A DNA stretch of 64,000 nt from Ephydatia muelleri (Eukaryota; Porifera; Demospongiae; Spongillida; Spongillidae): assembly GCA_013339895.1 (NCBI GenBank), contig JABACO010000001.1, positions 28,478,523 to 28,542,522 of the forward strand. The letters run 5' to 3'. The position numbers were made by a program, and so were the translations under genes. Shown in pieces: positions 1-11,564 of this stretch; the stretch's first letter is position 1; each line of letters begins with the position of its first letter. The notes under the pieces are model-generated. The model had not been told where the DNA came from and did not search any database. It saw only the letters and a list, made by a program, of their open reading frames with translations.

Positions 1-158
1 GTGTTAAGTCTTTCATTTTAATTGCACCATGTATAATTTGACTAGAAGGCCCTCTCTTAATGGCATCTCTCTAAATAGCTTTCTTTATTTCATGTTGTGG
101 TATCATGCATGCCTTTTTCTTATGTTGTGATTGTGTGAGAATTATAGTGAAAGCTTAC

Positions 159-245
159 TTCACTGTACTGAACCTCATGATGGGGAGCAGGAATGGAGAT
201 AAATGAATGACATTCGACATCAATATAGCCTCTGGGATCCGGTTT
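159..245 (-). CDS. Receptor gene: duplicated tyrosine-motif exon
   Basis: 29 codons, phase 0-0, donor GAA|GTAAGC. It contains RGYIDV and ends in VQYSE, so the +3 residue after the tyrosine comes from the next exon, which is outside the window. The stretch C-H-x-F-I-S-I-P-A-P-H-H matches the preceding exon, which points to exon duplication within the tail. Confidence 0.6.
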
Positions 246-3200
246 CTGGAGAGCAGAATCATTTAGTAACATAGGGAAAGGAACACTGGATACAAAGAAA
301 TATACCACAAGCAGAAAAAAGAACAGAAATGAAAACTATCCTTGTATGATACAGTAGCTTTTTTAATAAACTATGAACAATAGATGCATATAACCACAAC
401 AGTAACTCCTTTACAGTGACAATTCATGCTTCATGGATTTAACATGGATGAATTCTATATGAATCTGCTATGATGCAACTGTGAGATTCAAAAGGGCTGT
501 ATAAAACAAGGAAATGCATATGGAGTGCATAAAGTTAAACAAAGAAGGAAACTGAATAATACAGCATGAGGATCATAGTTGCCAACTGTCCCGGAATGTC
601 TGGGACACTACCGGATTTCGTACCCTTGTCCCGGAAGGGTCCCGGATGGCCCCCGTGTCCTGGAATTCTATTTTAAACATAAACACTTATCTGTTCGGTC
701 ACACCCCCTAATTTGTCTATGATGAATATCTCATTTGCAGTTGCCGTATTTCCCACGTGTTTAAACCGTAAGTAATGATTGACAGCTGTTCAAGCATGTG
801 TGCATGGCTAAGCGTATAGTCGAACGAGATGAGCCCCCATCTACGAAGAAACGGCCGAAAAGGGACTGTCACTTCGACAAGGCGTGGATACAAGAGTTTC
901 AAGGGATAACAGTGACCGTTTCAAAAGGCTATATAATAATAATTACACTCCATCACTCTGCTGTATTTTCCTCCTTAGCCACAATTCACTTTTTTGATGC
1001 ATGTTCTGTGTAATTGGTCAGCAAATGCTCATGCTTTGAAAAATATTGCTGTACATACACTGTACATGTACCTTGACACATGTGGATGTACATGTATAAC
1101 ATATACGATACAGACATCAGTACTAAGTTTCTTCACTATATGTATAAGTGCAATATGTTCTCTACCCACACGTTTCTATCTCGATTTCGTTATGATGTGT
1201 CAAGAATGTTATGTGGCAGGCAAGTTGCTGCACTGCTTTTACCACATCTATTCAGAACAATCACTTACTGGTATTTCATCCTGAGGTTTCACTTCACTGT
1301 ACTGAACCGTTTGATGAGGAGCAGGAATGGAGATAATTGGATGACATGCAACAGCCGTGTAATGACTCTCTGATGTCTGGAGAGTAGAACACATTCACAA
1401 ACACATGTACATGTAGGAACACTACACATACAGATCAACCTAAGAAATCAGATACGGTACTTTATACTTATTTAAACATTAAACTAGATAAAGCCATGTA
1501 TCAGTTATGACCTGATCCAAACATACACTACAAGACGCAATATTCAATGCTCCTAACTCCTAATAATCATAATGATCCAGTATTGGAAGGGTTTACCCAC
1601 AATGGCTGGCAGGTTATGAACTCTCTTGATTCATATTTATATTTGTATAAACCACTCAGAATAGAAGAAGTGAGGCAATACCAACACGAAAAGAATTCAA
1701 ACAATGTAATCTGTGTGTTTATTTTATAAGGTTGCATCAGTGTGCATATGTGTAAGACATTAATTATTCATCAATCTCATTACATTGAATAAATGCTATA
1801 TGAGCTAGCCAATGCATACCTTTTTTGATTTGCTGCAAGAGTAGATTTTCTGTAAGGAAATCCACAACTAATTGCAAATTAATGAAATACACAAATGACT
1901 TACTCCTGTTGTGTGGCGTATGAATACAATTCCACATCCACTGAAAGCTCTGCACAACAGTGCATAGCTGTGAAACTCCCAAATTATTTCCAGCATTTTG
2001 TACATACCTGATGGTTTTCGTTTTGTACCAAAACACTTGATGGCAATTACAAGTAATACAATAGTTAGTGCGACTACTGCAATCAAGCTGCACACAACAC
2101 CAACTGCAACCTCCAGAACTGCTACAAGGAAATAACAAAGTATTACACTTAAGACATAAGTAACCTTGTACTAACCACTTGCGACTTCACTTTTGACATT
2201 GTCTGTATGTGTTGCAGTAGGTAAAATACTCACTGATTTTGGTTCTGTTTGACTTGGAGCTATATTTTCACCTGTATTAATAAAATCAGTAATTGGGAAA
2301 ATCATGTTGACAGTAACATATAAGTTTACACTTAACCAAAAATACATCATAAAGTACAGTACACAGCAAGTGTAATTGATCAAACATCAAGCTGATCAAA
2401 TTATGGAAAGGTTCCAAAGATGTTACATAGTTATGTACCTTTTATAAGTAGATAACAAAAACATTATCACTAAAATCTCCAGAAGGAGATAAAAACAAAG
2501 GCAATCTCACAGGAAATGAGCACTGTAGAGTTTGTGAACATTTCTTCTTCCTTATTATAGAAACTATTTCTACACCACATCTAAGCAGACACCAGGTCCA
2601 TTACAGCAGACTACTGTCACATGAAATGGAACTAGATTTTTAGTGCACTTTCATTCAGTGTTGAAAATAAGCGGTACCGAATTGCTAATTGATATCAAAT
2701 ATGGAATTAGGCTAGTGCAATTCATTGGAATGCAGCATGAAATCCTATTTTAATATTTTGTGGCTAGAATCATGCGGAATGAACAATAAATTTTGACGTC
2801 CAAAATTCCATAATTTCGGGTTTTGGACTACAAGGCATTAAAAAGTACCTCTATGTGCTTGGTGTAGATGCATCACAGCAGTAGCTGAGTACCAGGAAGA
2901 GGAGGGGTGTAGAGGGATATATAACTCTTCATGGCCATGTAACTGTTATCTTAAGCAGCTTCAAGATTGAGTCCCGTATGAAACGTAATGTAACGTTAAA
3001 CAAATAAGTGACTCTAGTTTAAAGAGCTATTTACTATTATGCAAAACAATAACCAAATAATCAAAGTTTACTAGTTAATATGTATCTAGGTATTCAGTAG
3101 ACCCAAAAGCAATAGGTGAGAGGGCAATCTTTATAAGTTCATGTACATGTTACATCATCATGATGACGAGAAATAATGATACATGTGAGATCACAATGGC

Positions 3201-6200
3201 TGTTCTATTGGAATCCTCCGCTTAACATCTCTTGAATTAAATTCAAAGCCAAATTAAACAAACATGAGATTTGGAATGTTCTCATCAAGCTCAGCAAAGT
3301 TAGATGTTGCTGCAGTTTAATTTTTTCAATTTCTTTTGTACTGAATTGGTACTAGAGCTACATATTTTTAACATGAAGAGTGATCCATTAGCACATGAAT
3401 GTTTCACATGTGCATGAGGTGCTATAGTATAAGAGAATTATAAGTCTTTGATGTCATGCACATTAGACTCATTATCAAAGTACAATTCAAGTAACCAAAT
3501 TGTGAGATTAAATAAAAAATTAATTGCACTACATGGTTACAGAACAGAAAAACCAGGTCCACAAAAACATGCCTTGCGTTTAGACAAATAGATATAATAG
3601 ATTTTAAATGGACTCAACCTCATGCCCATTAGCATTATCGGTAAACTAATTAATTATTCAACACCAAGTATCTTGTAAACCATTAAGAGTTAACAAATAA
3701 TATTTAAGTACATGACCTCTTATATAAAGACATGTAAGTATAAATGTTTTGAACTTAAATCTAAGACATGATGTCCATGTGTTGGTTGAAATGCTATGGA
3801 ATAACTCAAAAATGCAACATAACGGATGGTAGAATACACAAACCTGACTCCTTTTTGAACTGAAAGGGTTTGCTGACATTGCCTTTTCCAGCTCCATTGA
3901 CCGCAATTAATGTAAACTCAGTTGGAGCACTATGATCCATGATGGTATTGTTTTGTCCTCCATTTGTACCATTAAGTGAAGAGTCAGTGAAATTAACTGA
4001 TGAGGTACATGTCATTGGGAAGGTGCAGTTTGGATCACTGGAGATGTTCGTACATCCATATATGGCGATATTGGTACACAGGGTGTAATAGAATATATCA
4101 GGAGAGTCAGTGACATCAAGAGAGAATGGAGCACCCCAGGAGAGTAAGAAAGTGGTGTTGGAGGTGTTGGATATAGTTACAGAGAAGTTGCTTGGAGCAC
4201 CAAGAGGACCTGAGAGGTAATCAAGATAATTAGTCAAAATGCTTTGATGTGGAGGAAGAATCAAAACACTTGTAAGCTAAGAAAATTGAACGATCTGGTT
4301 TTCGAACCGAATTACAACAAAAGCCTGAGAAATAGAACATTGTAAGTTCAGACTTATAATTTCATGTACATGTACATGTACACATATTTAATTATCACAC
4401 ACAAGACATACAAGGCAAGTTATAATTGTTTATGATAATGAGGTGGGTCAGGATACAATGGCGCTGGAGACAACAGCAACAATAGCAAATGTAATGATAA
4501 TGATGCTAGAGGAGCGGAAATGCTCAGATATGCAGTTTGATAGGAAAGAAAGACGAGAGAATAAACAATGACTGAAGAGAGGCATAGAGAAGGTACAGGG
4601 CTGGGTGGTGATGCTACAGCTGAAGCTTGAGAGTTTGGGACTGAAGTAATGAAGACTCCAAGAAAAGTGAGGCTAAATTTGTTATGTTAGTTGACGAGGA
4701 CAATGTTAAATTGTATGTAACAAATGTTTGTGAGCAAAATGAAGGCGTATGATATCACAGAAGAATGATGCTTAGTGAAGCAGTGATATGGAAAGAGGTT
4801 TCATGGCACAACAAGTTCCAAGGACAAGACAACACGTAAGTTTGCTATCATCAACGAACGGACGTACTTCTTTCACCCATGAAAAATGTAGTAGTGAATG
4901 AGCACCCCACTTGAGGACGTACAGGAAACATACAACGTGTGTGGAATTAGTGTGAGATGTCTGACAATTATGTATGTGCTCGCAGGCCAGAGCAAGAGCT
5001 GAAGAGACTAGACATGGTGGCTCCAGCAACTGGCACGGTTAGAGATAACTAGAAATGCCATACATGTAGATGAAAGGAGAGTGAGCATCTGGCCAACTTA
5101 AGGGCTCCACACAGAAGACAGTTATCATGCCAAAAGAGGAAGAAGCTGGGAGCACAACCTCTCTGACTGATAACAAGGAACTAGATGGGACTTATTGTGT
5201 CCAAAGAGAAGTGCAAAATACTTGTACAAACCTTATAATACATTTTCCATTTTCTAGATGAACTCAAATGCCCATGCAAACCTTGAAGGGACTAAAATGG
5301 CTATTACACCTTACCTATTTAGTGTGTTTAATGATGAACTCAGGAAGACAATTTAAATACTGGTATTGTTGTTATGTACATAGCAAATATCTACGTTTTA
5401 CGCAGGAGAAATACATTTATTGAAGGTAATGAACTACTACAGGATCCACTGCATGTTTCCACTCCTCATTACAGTGGTACTGTGTGAACACTTTGTGCGT
5501 GTTACAGAAATCAAAAATTTGGAATTTATACTATTGTTTCACTTGTTTTTAATTACAGCTGTGTCCGGGAGCGCAACATATTTAATAATGTCCTGAATAT
5601 ACAATTGACAAGTTACATGTGTTGTAGGGCTATTGCTAAACAAACAAAAGAAAACACTACCTTCCATAACTGCTAACACTCAGCTTCAATCAGGACAATG
5701 ATACAATGATGAAATTTTATCTCTAAAAAAAAACCAGAACCTGGAAATGGAGGATAAATCCTTTTTTTCTGGGTTTGAGTGTGAGGATGAGTGAACGTTA
5801 TCTCTGTTTGTCTGGGCTTTCTATGCATTGGCAGTTTCAGGTACTTGCTGGCTCTATCCAAATACGCTCGCTATAGCCCAATTCAGACTGCTGCGTATTT
5901 TATGGGTTTCTGTATTTTGTTATTTACTATACATACCCCCTGATCGTCCTTAGTGTGGACTAAATCATAAGCGATAACATTTCACTGAAATCTAAAAACA
6001 GTGTCAATACGAGTAGGTGTGTGTGGGTGGGTCTGTGTGTGTGCATGGTATATTAATATCTTTGATCAACTCTTTCATGAGCAACAGTGCAATATTGCAC
6101 TGCAGCTGCTATAATGCCACTTTTAATCTTAACATTTACGTTTTATTTGCTTGTCAAATTCCCCGAAGCTATTTACAAAGAACGTTTCCTCACAATACTG

Positions 6201-8548
6201 CAATAATTGCCAATGCCCTCGACACTGAAAAGTTAAGTTCTTCATGATTACTTACGGCTTCAGTTACCAGAAGCCATGATCATGAGGAACTTTAAATTAG
6301 TATAATGTTTCATTATTGCGGCATTTTGGGGAACGTTCTATGTAAACAGCACTGATGAATTCCAACAAGCAAATAAACTTCATGTGTTGACTTCAAAAAA
6401 GTTAATTAAAAAAAAGTGGTATCTGCAGCGCAATATTGCACTGTTGCCCACAAAAAAGTTAATCACATTACACATTAAGAGCTCACATTGGTTCCATCAC
6501 ATAATTTTTGTACTCACATGGATGATCCATGTTGAAACTACCATAACAGCATTTGGTGGACCTTCATGTTTTTCCTGATAATAAATGAACTTGCTAATTC
6601 AACTGAGAGGTAATGAATTTGAAAATCTCACTACACTGTATGTCTTTGACTTTTGATTAACTGCTCCTTTACTAACAGGCCATAAAAACAACTAAGCAAT
6701 CATGGAATATTACCACCCATTTATCAAACATCTATAAAGACCTACATGTAGCACTTTCTCAAAATATTAATCGTTCCATGTAGCTGAGCAGCAAAGGATA
6801 GAATTTATCTTTGCAACAGCATGCAACCATTTACCAGTTCGTGCAACAGCATGTGCTACATTTACAGTAAGTATGACAGATACCCCCCTGATCATGAAAC
6901 GATGATTTGTGGACAATCAATTCAGTGTACTCTGAGTAATACTGGGCCAGAAACTGGTGACAACTTTATTTACGTTGTATGCCCCTTTTGTGTAGCACTT
7001 AAATCATCAGATATATTATAAAAAGCAAAGGTTTGGATGAAACCACTTAGAGTAATATAAATTATTTGTCATGGATCGAGCAATAACTTGGTTTCTACAT
7101 GTAAATCATTTATATTAGTCACATTCAGTTGATCCATAGAATACATTGTATCACAAAACATGGTAAGCTACACGTAAACTCAAGGGTAGTACATCATAGG
7201 TAAACCAGCCCAGGTACATGCCATAAATGACATGTACTCAGCACACATATTCTTATGATATTACAACACTCACCCTGTAAGGTCAGATTAGTTGTTTCAC
7301 TCATCAGTACAATGTTCGAAATGCTGTCAATTGTTTTACACTTTACTTCTGTCCCATTATTGATGGAAGAATTAGACGGAATAATGAGACGAGATGTGAC
7401 TGTATCTCCAATGGGTGTGTCAGTGACATGTATTATTCCTCTTTGTGCGTGTTTTGAACCATATCCAGTTCCATTTATTATCCACCCAATGAGTGCTCCA
7501 TTCTCATAGCCACTCCCACTGCAGTAGAAAATTGCTGGAGTGTCATTCTGAAATACGGTGTAATTCTTTATGAGGACTATAGATTGAGTAGCACCTAATG
7601 ATGGAAAACATTGTATGTAAACAAGAGATAATGATAGCCTATAGCTTCAACTTTATATTGTTCATTGGGAAGTACAGAACTAGAGTAATAATTATAAAAA
7701 CATGGCATTTATTCTTTACATGTAAAGAAAAACATTCTCTACGAGAAAGTTGGTGGGATATAGGATTTGAAGGCAACTGGTGGTGTAAAAAGCAAGGAAA
7801 CAAGGTCTTATCAGAAGAGAAAATGTAATAGTCCTATATTTAGCACATTTCTAGGGCGTATGTTGTTTGTGTGCTAAATATAGGACTATTACATTTTCCC
7901 TTCTGATAAGACCTTGTTTCCTTGCTTTTTACACCACCAATTGCCTTCAAATCCCATATCCCATCGTAGAGAATGTTTATATTTACTTCTTTTCTTAATT
8001 TTTTTTTCACACCCAATGTCTAATTATACAAGACATAGGCTGATAGTCGATTGTGTATCAGAGTATAACATCGATTATATAAAAGCGAGTCCTCCATCCG
8101 ATTCTGAAGCTTGCGGTGAAATTTTGATCGCTTAAAAGTGTTCCTGTCCCGAGTTATGCGTTGCCAAGGAGGAGAAGACGACCCACCCCTTGTTCCGAGA
8201 CTGAGTACGAGAACGAGCAGTACACTCTTGTTCTCTACAACCACGCGGTTCTGCAACATGAAACAAAAACGAAACTACTGATTTTTGACTTCTAGATCGA
8301 TTGCTAAAACAAGCTACACGATCCGATCGTCAGGAGTGTTGTTACAGACGGGTCGCGTTTTTTAATGACATTCATAGTCGGGGTCAAATCCTATATGGAA
8401 GTTTCTAACGAAACTTCCGATTACAACACATGTAACAAAATCCCACAGGAATGCCTTATGCAACATGTACATGTACATGTACAATATATGTACAGCTGAA
8501 TTTGAATAAACACTTACTTGCACTTGGCACATTTAGAAGCATTATCAT
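159..8548 (-). CDS. Ig-FN3 transmembrane receptor with ITIM-like tail, 5' ten exons
   Basis: Minus-strand gene, 3' end beyond the left edge. Exons in transcript order: 8518-8548, 7274-7594, 3844-4209, 2176-2271, 2008-2121, 1904-1949, 1820-1849, 1597-1654, 1269-1376, 159-245. All introns are GT-AG. Phases agree at every junction (1,1,1,1,1,2,2,0,0) and the sum is 1257 nt, exactly 419 codons with no stop. Order: hydrophobic leader, one Ig-like domain, one fibronectin III domain, 32-residue stalk, one membrane segment, tyrosine-rich cytoplasmic tail. The predicted role is a cell-surface recognition receptor that signals through SH2 proteins. The Met at 8548 leaves only a short leader; the frame stays open upstream to a possible acceptor, with an exon start at 8581, so the true start may lie in an earlier exon. 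The gene could instead be a receptor kinase or phosphatase whose catalytic exons lie off the window. The architecture is read directly; the function is inferred. Confidence 0.72.
577..930 (+). pseudogene. hAT-like transposon 5' fragment
   Basis: Lies in the receptor gene's last visible intron. It begins with the TIR-like AGTTGCCAACTGTCCCGG and a run of CCCGGA-type subrepeats. After these comes a short reading frame from 804 starting MAKRIVERDEP, with a segment CHFDKAWIQEFQGI. That resembles the conserved stretch just before the BED-type zinc finger of hAT-related transposases. It stops before the finger, so this is only a 5' scrap. Confidence 0.4.
1269..1376 (-). CDS. Receptor gene: cytoplasmic exon with two ITIM-like motifs
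   Basis: A 36-codon, phase 0-0 exon with a good GTAAGT donor. It contains SHYTAV and VQYSEV. Both fit the ITIM consensus (S/I/V/L)xYxx(I/V/L), the site through which SH2 phosphatases bind inhibitory immune receptors. Its second half (C-H-x-x-I-S-I-P-A-P-H ... VQYSE) recurs in the next exon at 159-245, so the two are a duplicated pair. Motif presence is direct; inhibitory signalling is inference. Confidence 0.65.
2008..2121 (-). CDS. Receptor gene: transmembrane exon
   Basis: A 114-nt, phase 1-1 exon with one strongly hydrophobic run of about 25 residues (GVVCSLIAVVALTIVLLVIA), followed by a basic stop-transfer stretch KCFGTKRK. This sets a type I orientation with the Ig and FN3 domains outside. 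The stalk exon at 2176-2271 precedes it and is Ser/Thr/Pro-rich. The intact paralogous exon is at 44548-44640. Confidence 0.75.
2272..3843. other. Receptor gene intron, no coding signal
   Basis: AT-rich intron between the FN3 and stalk exons. I see no reading frame with codon or domain character. Confidence 0.5.
3844..4209 (-). CDS. Receptor gene: fibronectin III domain exon
   Basis: A 366-nt, phase 1-1 exon starting GPLGAPSNFSV. FN3 hallmarks are the tryptophan in FLLSWGAPF, the tyrosine strand FYYTLC and the late strand TEFTLIAVNGAGKG. Two extra cysteine pairs (IYGC, PNCTF, PMTC) suggest disulfide-stabilised loops. At least eight N-X-S/T sites indicate an extracellular, glycosylated face. 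It is closely related to the plus-strand exon at 53318-53680. Confidence 0.8.
4210..7273. other. Large receptor gene intron with a TIR element
   Basis: 3.06-kb intron between the Ig and FN3 exons. It holds the TTAA-type element at 6070-6458. A stretch near 4440-5030 reads like heavily decayed coding sequence, but I recognise no domain in it. The phases of the flanking exons fit without any exon from here. Confidence 0.5.
6070..6458. mobile_element. Non-autonomous TIR element, TTAA-type (piggyBac-like)
   Basis: 389 bp. The ends are inverted copies of a CTCTTTC..GGGCAAC then AGTGCAATATTGC terminus. The right flank is TTAA (6459-6462) and the left is TCAA, probably a mutated TTAA. It has no coding capacity. 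A related left half lies at 41747, flanked by an intact TTAA, and a right end lies at 17246-17294, also followed by TTAA. TTAA duplication is the signature of piggyBac elements; the family assignment is inference. Confidence 0.6.
7274..7594 (-). CDS. Receptor gene: Ig-like domain exon
   Basis: A 321-nt exon with phase 1 at both ends, the classic form for an extracellular Ig module. It has the paired cysteines (AIFYCSGSG near residue 22 and EVKCKTID near residue 87), a core tryptophan (LIGWIING) and several N-glycosylation sites. The donor is G|GTGAGTG. Broken copies lie at 43727 and near 51840 on the opposite strand. Confidence 0.75.
7729..7979. repeat. Long near-perfect hairpin (palindromic MITE)
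   Basis: Arms of about 110-125 bp (7729-7853 and 7870-7979) are reverse complements apart from a few mismatches and small gaps. A loop of roughly 20 nt separates them. There is no reading frame. It lies in the first intron of the receptor gene and would fold into a long double-stranded stem if transcribed. Confidence 0.8.
8518..8548 (-). CDS. Receptor gene: leader exon
   Basis: Codes for MIMLLNVPSA and stops in phase 1 at a good GTAAGT donor. The upstream in-frame stretch LWQLIPI, which follows a possible acceptor (exon start at 8581), would lengthen the hydrophobic core to normal signal-peptide size. Either the Met at 8548 is used with a very short leader, or this is exon 2. The phase matches the Ig exon. 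Confidence 0.5.
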
Positions 8549-9177
8549 GATGGGGATTAGTTGCCAGAGAGTTTGTCTTGCCTAGACAATGCAATGCTGT
8601 GATTGTTAATGCAAAAACTACACACTTGGAAAACATGTACATACAGTACAATGATGCATGCACTGTACAATTGTTTGTAGATAATATGAATGAGAGATAA
8701 TAGCATTACAGTTAATACACACAACAAACACACACCCACAACACACACACACGAGTTATTTCATAACCAACGCATGGACACAGTTCAAGGTCATGTACAT
8801 AAATATTATAATGGTTTACAAGATAGTTGGTGTTGAATAATTAATTAGTCTACTGATAATCTGTACCTTGCAATGTTTTATCTTGGTGCCCAGTACGAAA
8901 ACAGGTGCATGCATGGCATCAAATGGAAGGGCCTGACGTGTGTCAAGCACATTGATTTGAAATGAAAGGGTTAAACTTTGTATTGGTTAGTAAGATACAT
9001 GTAGATTCCATAATTACTGTGTGATAGAGGTTGATAATTGTGTATTTTATTTTATAATATTATGTGCCACATGAAGATCAGTACATATGTAAAACATAAA
9101 ATGTTTGATTATTGACAACCTCTGTGAACCACAATCTGTATTGTGTACGGCAGCCATTTTGTAGTGGCTACCTGCAG
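8549..9177. other. Upstream flank of the receptor gene
   Basis: The candidate promoter region of the minus-strand receptor gene. It contains a short CA-rich patch (about 8719-8752). I see no confident TATA element. Confidence 0.3.
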
Positions 9178-9372
9178 GTGGGTTACTACATGTAACTAGC
9201 CTTGGATTAAAGTTACAGGGGCAAAAAATAGGGCCTGGTAGACACTGCCAGGGTCCTAGTGCACATGTGCTAGCCATTACCAAGAAAAGTGGTAATCGTA
9301 TACTTTTATAGTTTTTGGAAACCATTCCGTATACTCATCCAATTTCGCAATGGCGTAGAGTTCTGAGAAGCA

Positions 9373-10360
9373 GTGGCTTATTCTCTATCATGTGTTCACC
9401 TTCAAAGCTTTACGCTCGAGGTTAAGCAGGAGGAAGCTCTTTTCCATCTGTACAGTGGCCGAGATGTGTTTGCCTGGTTTCCAACTGGGTACGGGAAGTC
9501 AATTTGCTACCAACTCACGTTTGACTTCAAACTGAAGCGCACCACTGCTCCGCAAGCGAAACGTAGCTCAGTGCTAGTTATTTCACCACTAGTTTCCCTG
9601 ATGGTTGACCAGGTGTCTGGTTTGCAGAAGAGAGGTGTAAATGCTGCAATACTGTCTGGAAACACTACAATACACAAGAGAGCAAAGATTTTCGCCCTTC
9701 ATTTGTTGCACTGAAGAACCTAAGGGTGCCGTCTGGGGCTCCAATGCTTGCCACTAAGGCTACTGTAGCCACAGCAATGAGGAATGACATTATTGAGAAG
9801 CTAAACATGGCTGGCTGTTGTGTACTGACCGAGGGTCTCCTAACAAGCCAAACATCACCAATGAGGCGGTTCGAAAGAATACCATCGCGAGGAGGACTTC
9901 AACTGTGTTGTCAGGGATGTGGCTGAAAACAATATCAAAGCTCAGAGGGTTGTGGTGTACTGCCAATCCCTGGATGTGTGTGCATCTCTGTACACACACT
10001 TTCTACAAGCTCTACAAGATGCTAGTTACTACCCGCCAGGTGATGATCATGTTAGCGACAACCGAATATTTGCGATGTTCCACTCCTGTACTTGACGAGC
10101 ATAATAAGAGGGTGGTATTGTCTAGTCTTAGTCAAACTGATGGTGTTGTTAGAGTGGTGTTTGCAACAATGGCTCTTGGAATGGGGGTTGACTTCAAGAG
10201 CTTGGACTACATCGTCCAATACGGTGCTCCTCGTTCGCTTGAAGACTACATTCAGGAGAGTGGCAGAGATCACCAGCAGTCTGTGTACAGAATTTACTGG
10301 AAACCAAATGAAGCTCCTGTGTATGCTAACCAGAGTGTTAACTTTAACAAGGAATTGAAG
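9373..10360 (+). pseudogene. RecQ-like DNA helicase, broken
   Basis: The N-terminal block (9373-9714) has Walker A TGYGKSICYQL and motif Ia VLVISPLVSLMVDQ. The frame then breaks near 9714. A second frame carries a motif III-like LATKATVATAMRNDI. A third (to 10360) carries VVFATMALGMGVDF and YGAPRSLEDYIQESGR, the RecQ motif V-VI region. The DExH box is missing, so this copy has at least one deletion plus frameshifts. It is element cargo, not the host repair enzyme, because it sits inside inverted repeats and has a second scrap at 12524. Confidence 0.75.
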
Positions 10361-10606
10361 TAAGTGAGAAACTATTTAGAGAATATGGAGCTTTGTCGTT
10401 ATTGTTCAAGTACTTTGATCCAGCAGTGGCCATGACATTGGGATTGTGCTGTGACAATTGCCGATCTAATGTTCAGTGAAGACTCATCTCCTCTCTTCCC
10501 ATCCTTCTTACACAGCACTCCCACACTGACTTCACCTATTACTCTCACATCAGCTCGGAATTTGGAACACGTGAGTGCATATATGTGATACATATGTATA
10601 TGGTCT

Positions 10607-11259
10607 CTAATAGTCCATCTCATTGGGCTCATCCACTACATTAATGTCTCTTTCACTATCTTCCTCATCCTCATTGTCACTATCTGTAGTGTATGATTGT
10701 ATATTGCTTTGCTGTTTTGCTTTCTTCTCTATCCACTTCATCATTTTATCTCTATCAATTCTATCTAGGGGATTTGGAAAGAAGTTGAGGAACTTTGATT
10801 GACATCTCTTATCAATCACCTCAAGTATTCTGGCCTTTAATACAACTTCTACAACAATCTGCACATCTTTCACATCTGACTTCCTGCTCTGAGCAGTTGT
10901 CTTTGGATGGATGCCTGTCTGTCTCTCAAAACCAAGAGCAAGCCTCTCAAGGGAGGACACTGCTCTTGCTGCACGAGTGCTAGCAGACTCAGTGAAATTG
11001 GCTCCCACGTTTGCTACTAATTGTTTGTAAAGCCTGTTTACATGCTCATTGTGGAGATCACAAGGCAGGTTGCACCCTTTGCCACCATGGGTATTCACAA
11101 ATTTTCCCCAGTTAGCTGGTGCACAAGGTTAGGTAGCAAATTGGAATTGTAGTCTAGTGCCTCGAGTGCATACTTCGTCTTCCTCTCTGCATGAAAGTGA
11201 AGCATACACAACTTCCAACATCTGATGACACGTTCTCCATCTCCTTCCTTAACAGGCAT
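10607..11259 (-). pseudogene. DUF6589-like transposon protein, C-terminal part, frameshifted
   Basis: An upstream frame (from 11259) reads GDGERVIRCWKLCMLHFHAE and then KYALEAL. It hits a stop just before the second frame (10607-11098) starts at FVNTHGGKGCNLPCDLHNEH and continues to GANFTE. The order R-C-W-K, Y-A-L-E-A-L, N-T-x-G-G, C-D-L-H-N-E-H, G-A-N is what I recall for DUF6589 proteins of invertebrate mobile elements. One frameshift near 11097 separates the halves. An acidic tail (DSDNEDEEDSE) ends the protein. It converges on the helicase pseudogene. Confidence 0.6.
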
Positions 11260-11564
11260 CAGTGAAAAGGTGTACTAAAGCTGCAAAGTAGCATAGAACA
11301 CGTGAATACTTGTATACGCGTTGTGTATTTCTAAATGGAGCACAATTATAATCTATGGGTGACGCACATACGAGATGAGGAAAAGCCAGCGCTGGGAACG
11401 AGGAGTATAAAGAATGGTTTCCAAAATAAACTACAAAAGTATACGATTACCACTTTTCTTGGTAATGGTTAGCACATGTGCGCTAGGACCCTGGCAGTGT
11501 CTACCAGGCCCTATTTTTTGCCCCCGTAACTTTAATATATAAATAGGGCCTGGGGACGAGGCTA

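Noticed and set aside
9373..10360. Host RecQ/BLM repair helicase gene
   Set aside because: Lies between inverted repeats, lacks the DExH box, is frameshifted and has a second scrap at 12524.
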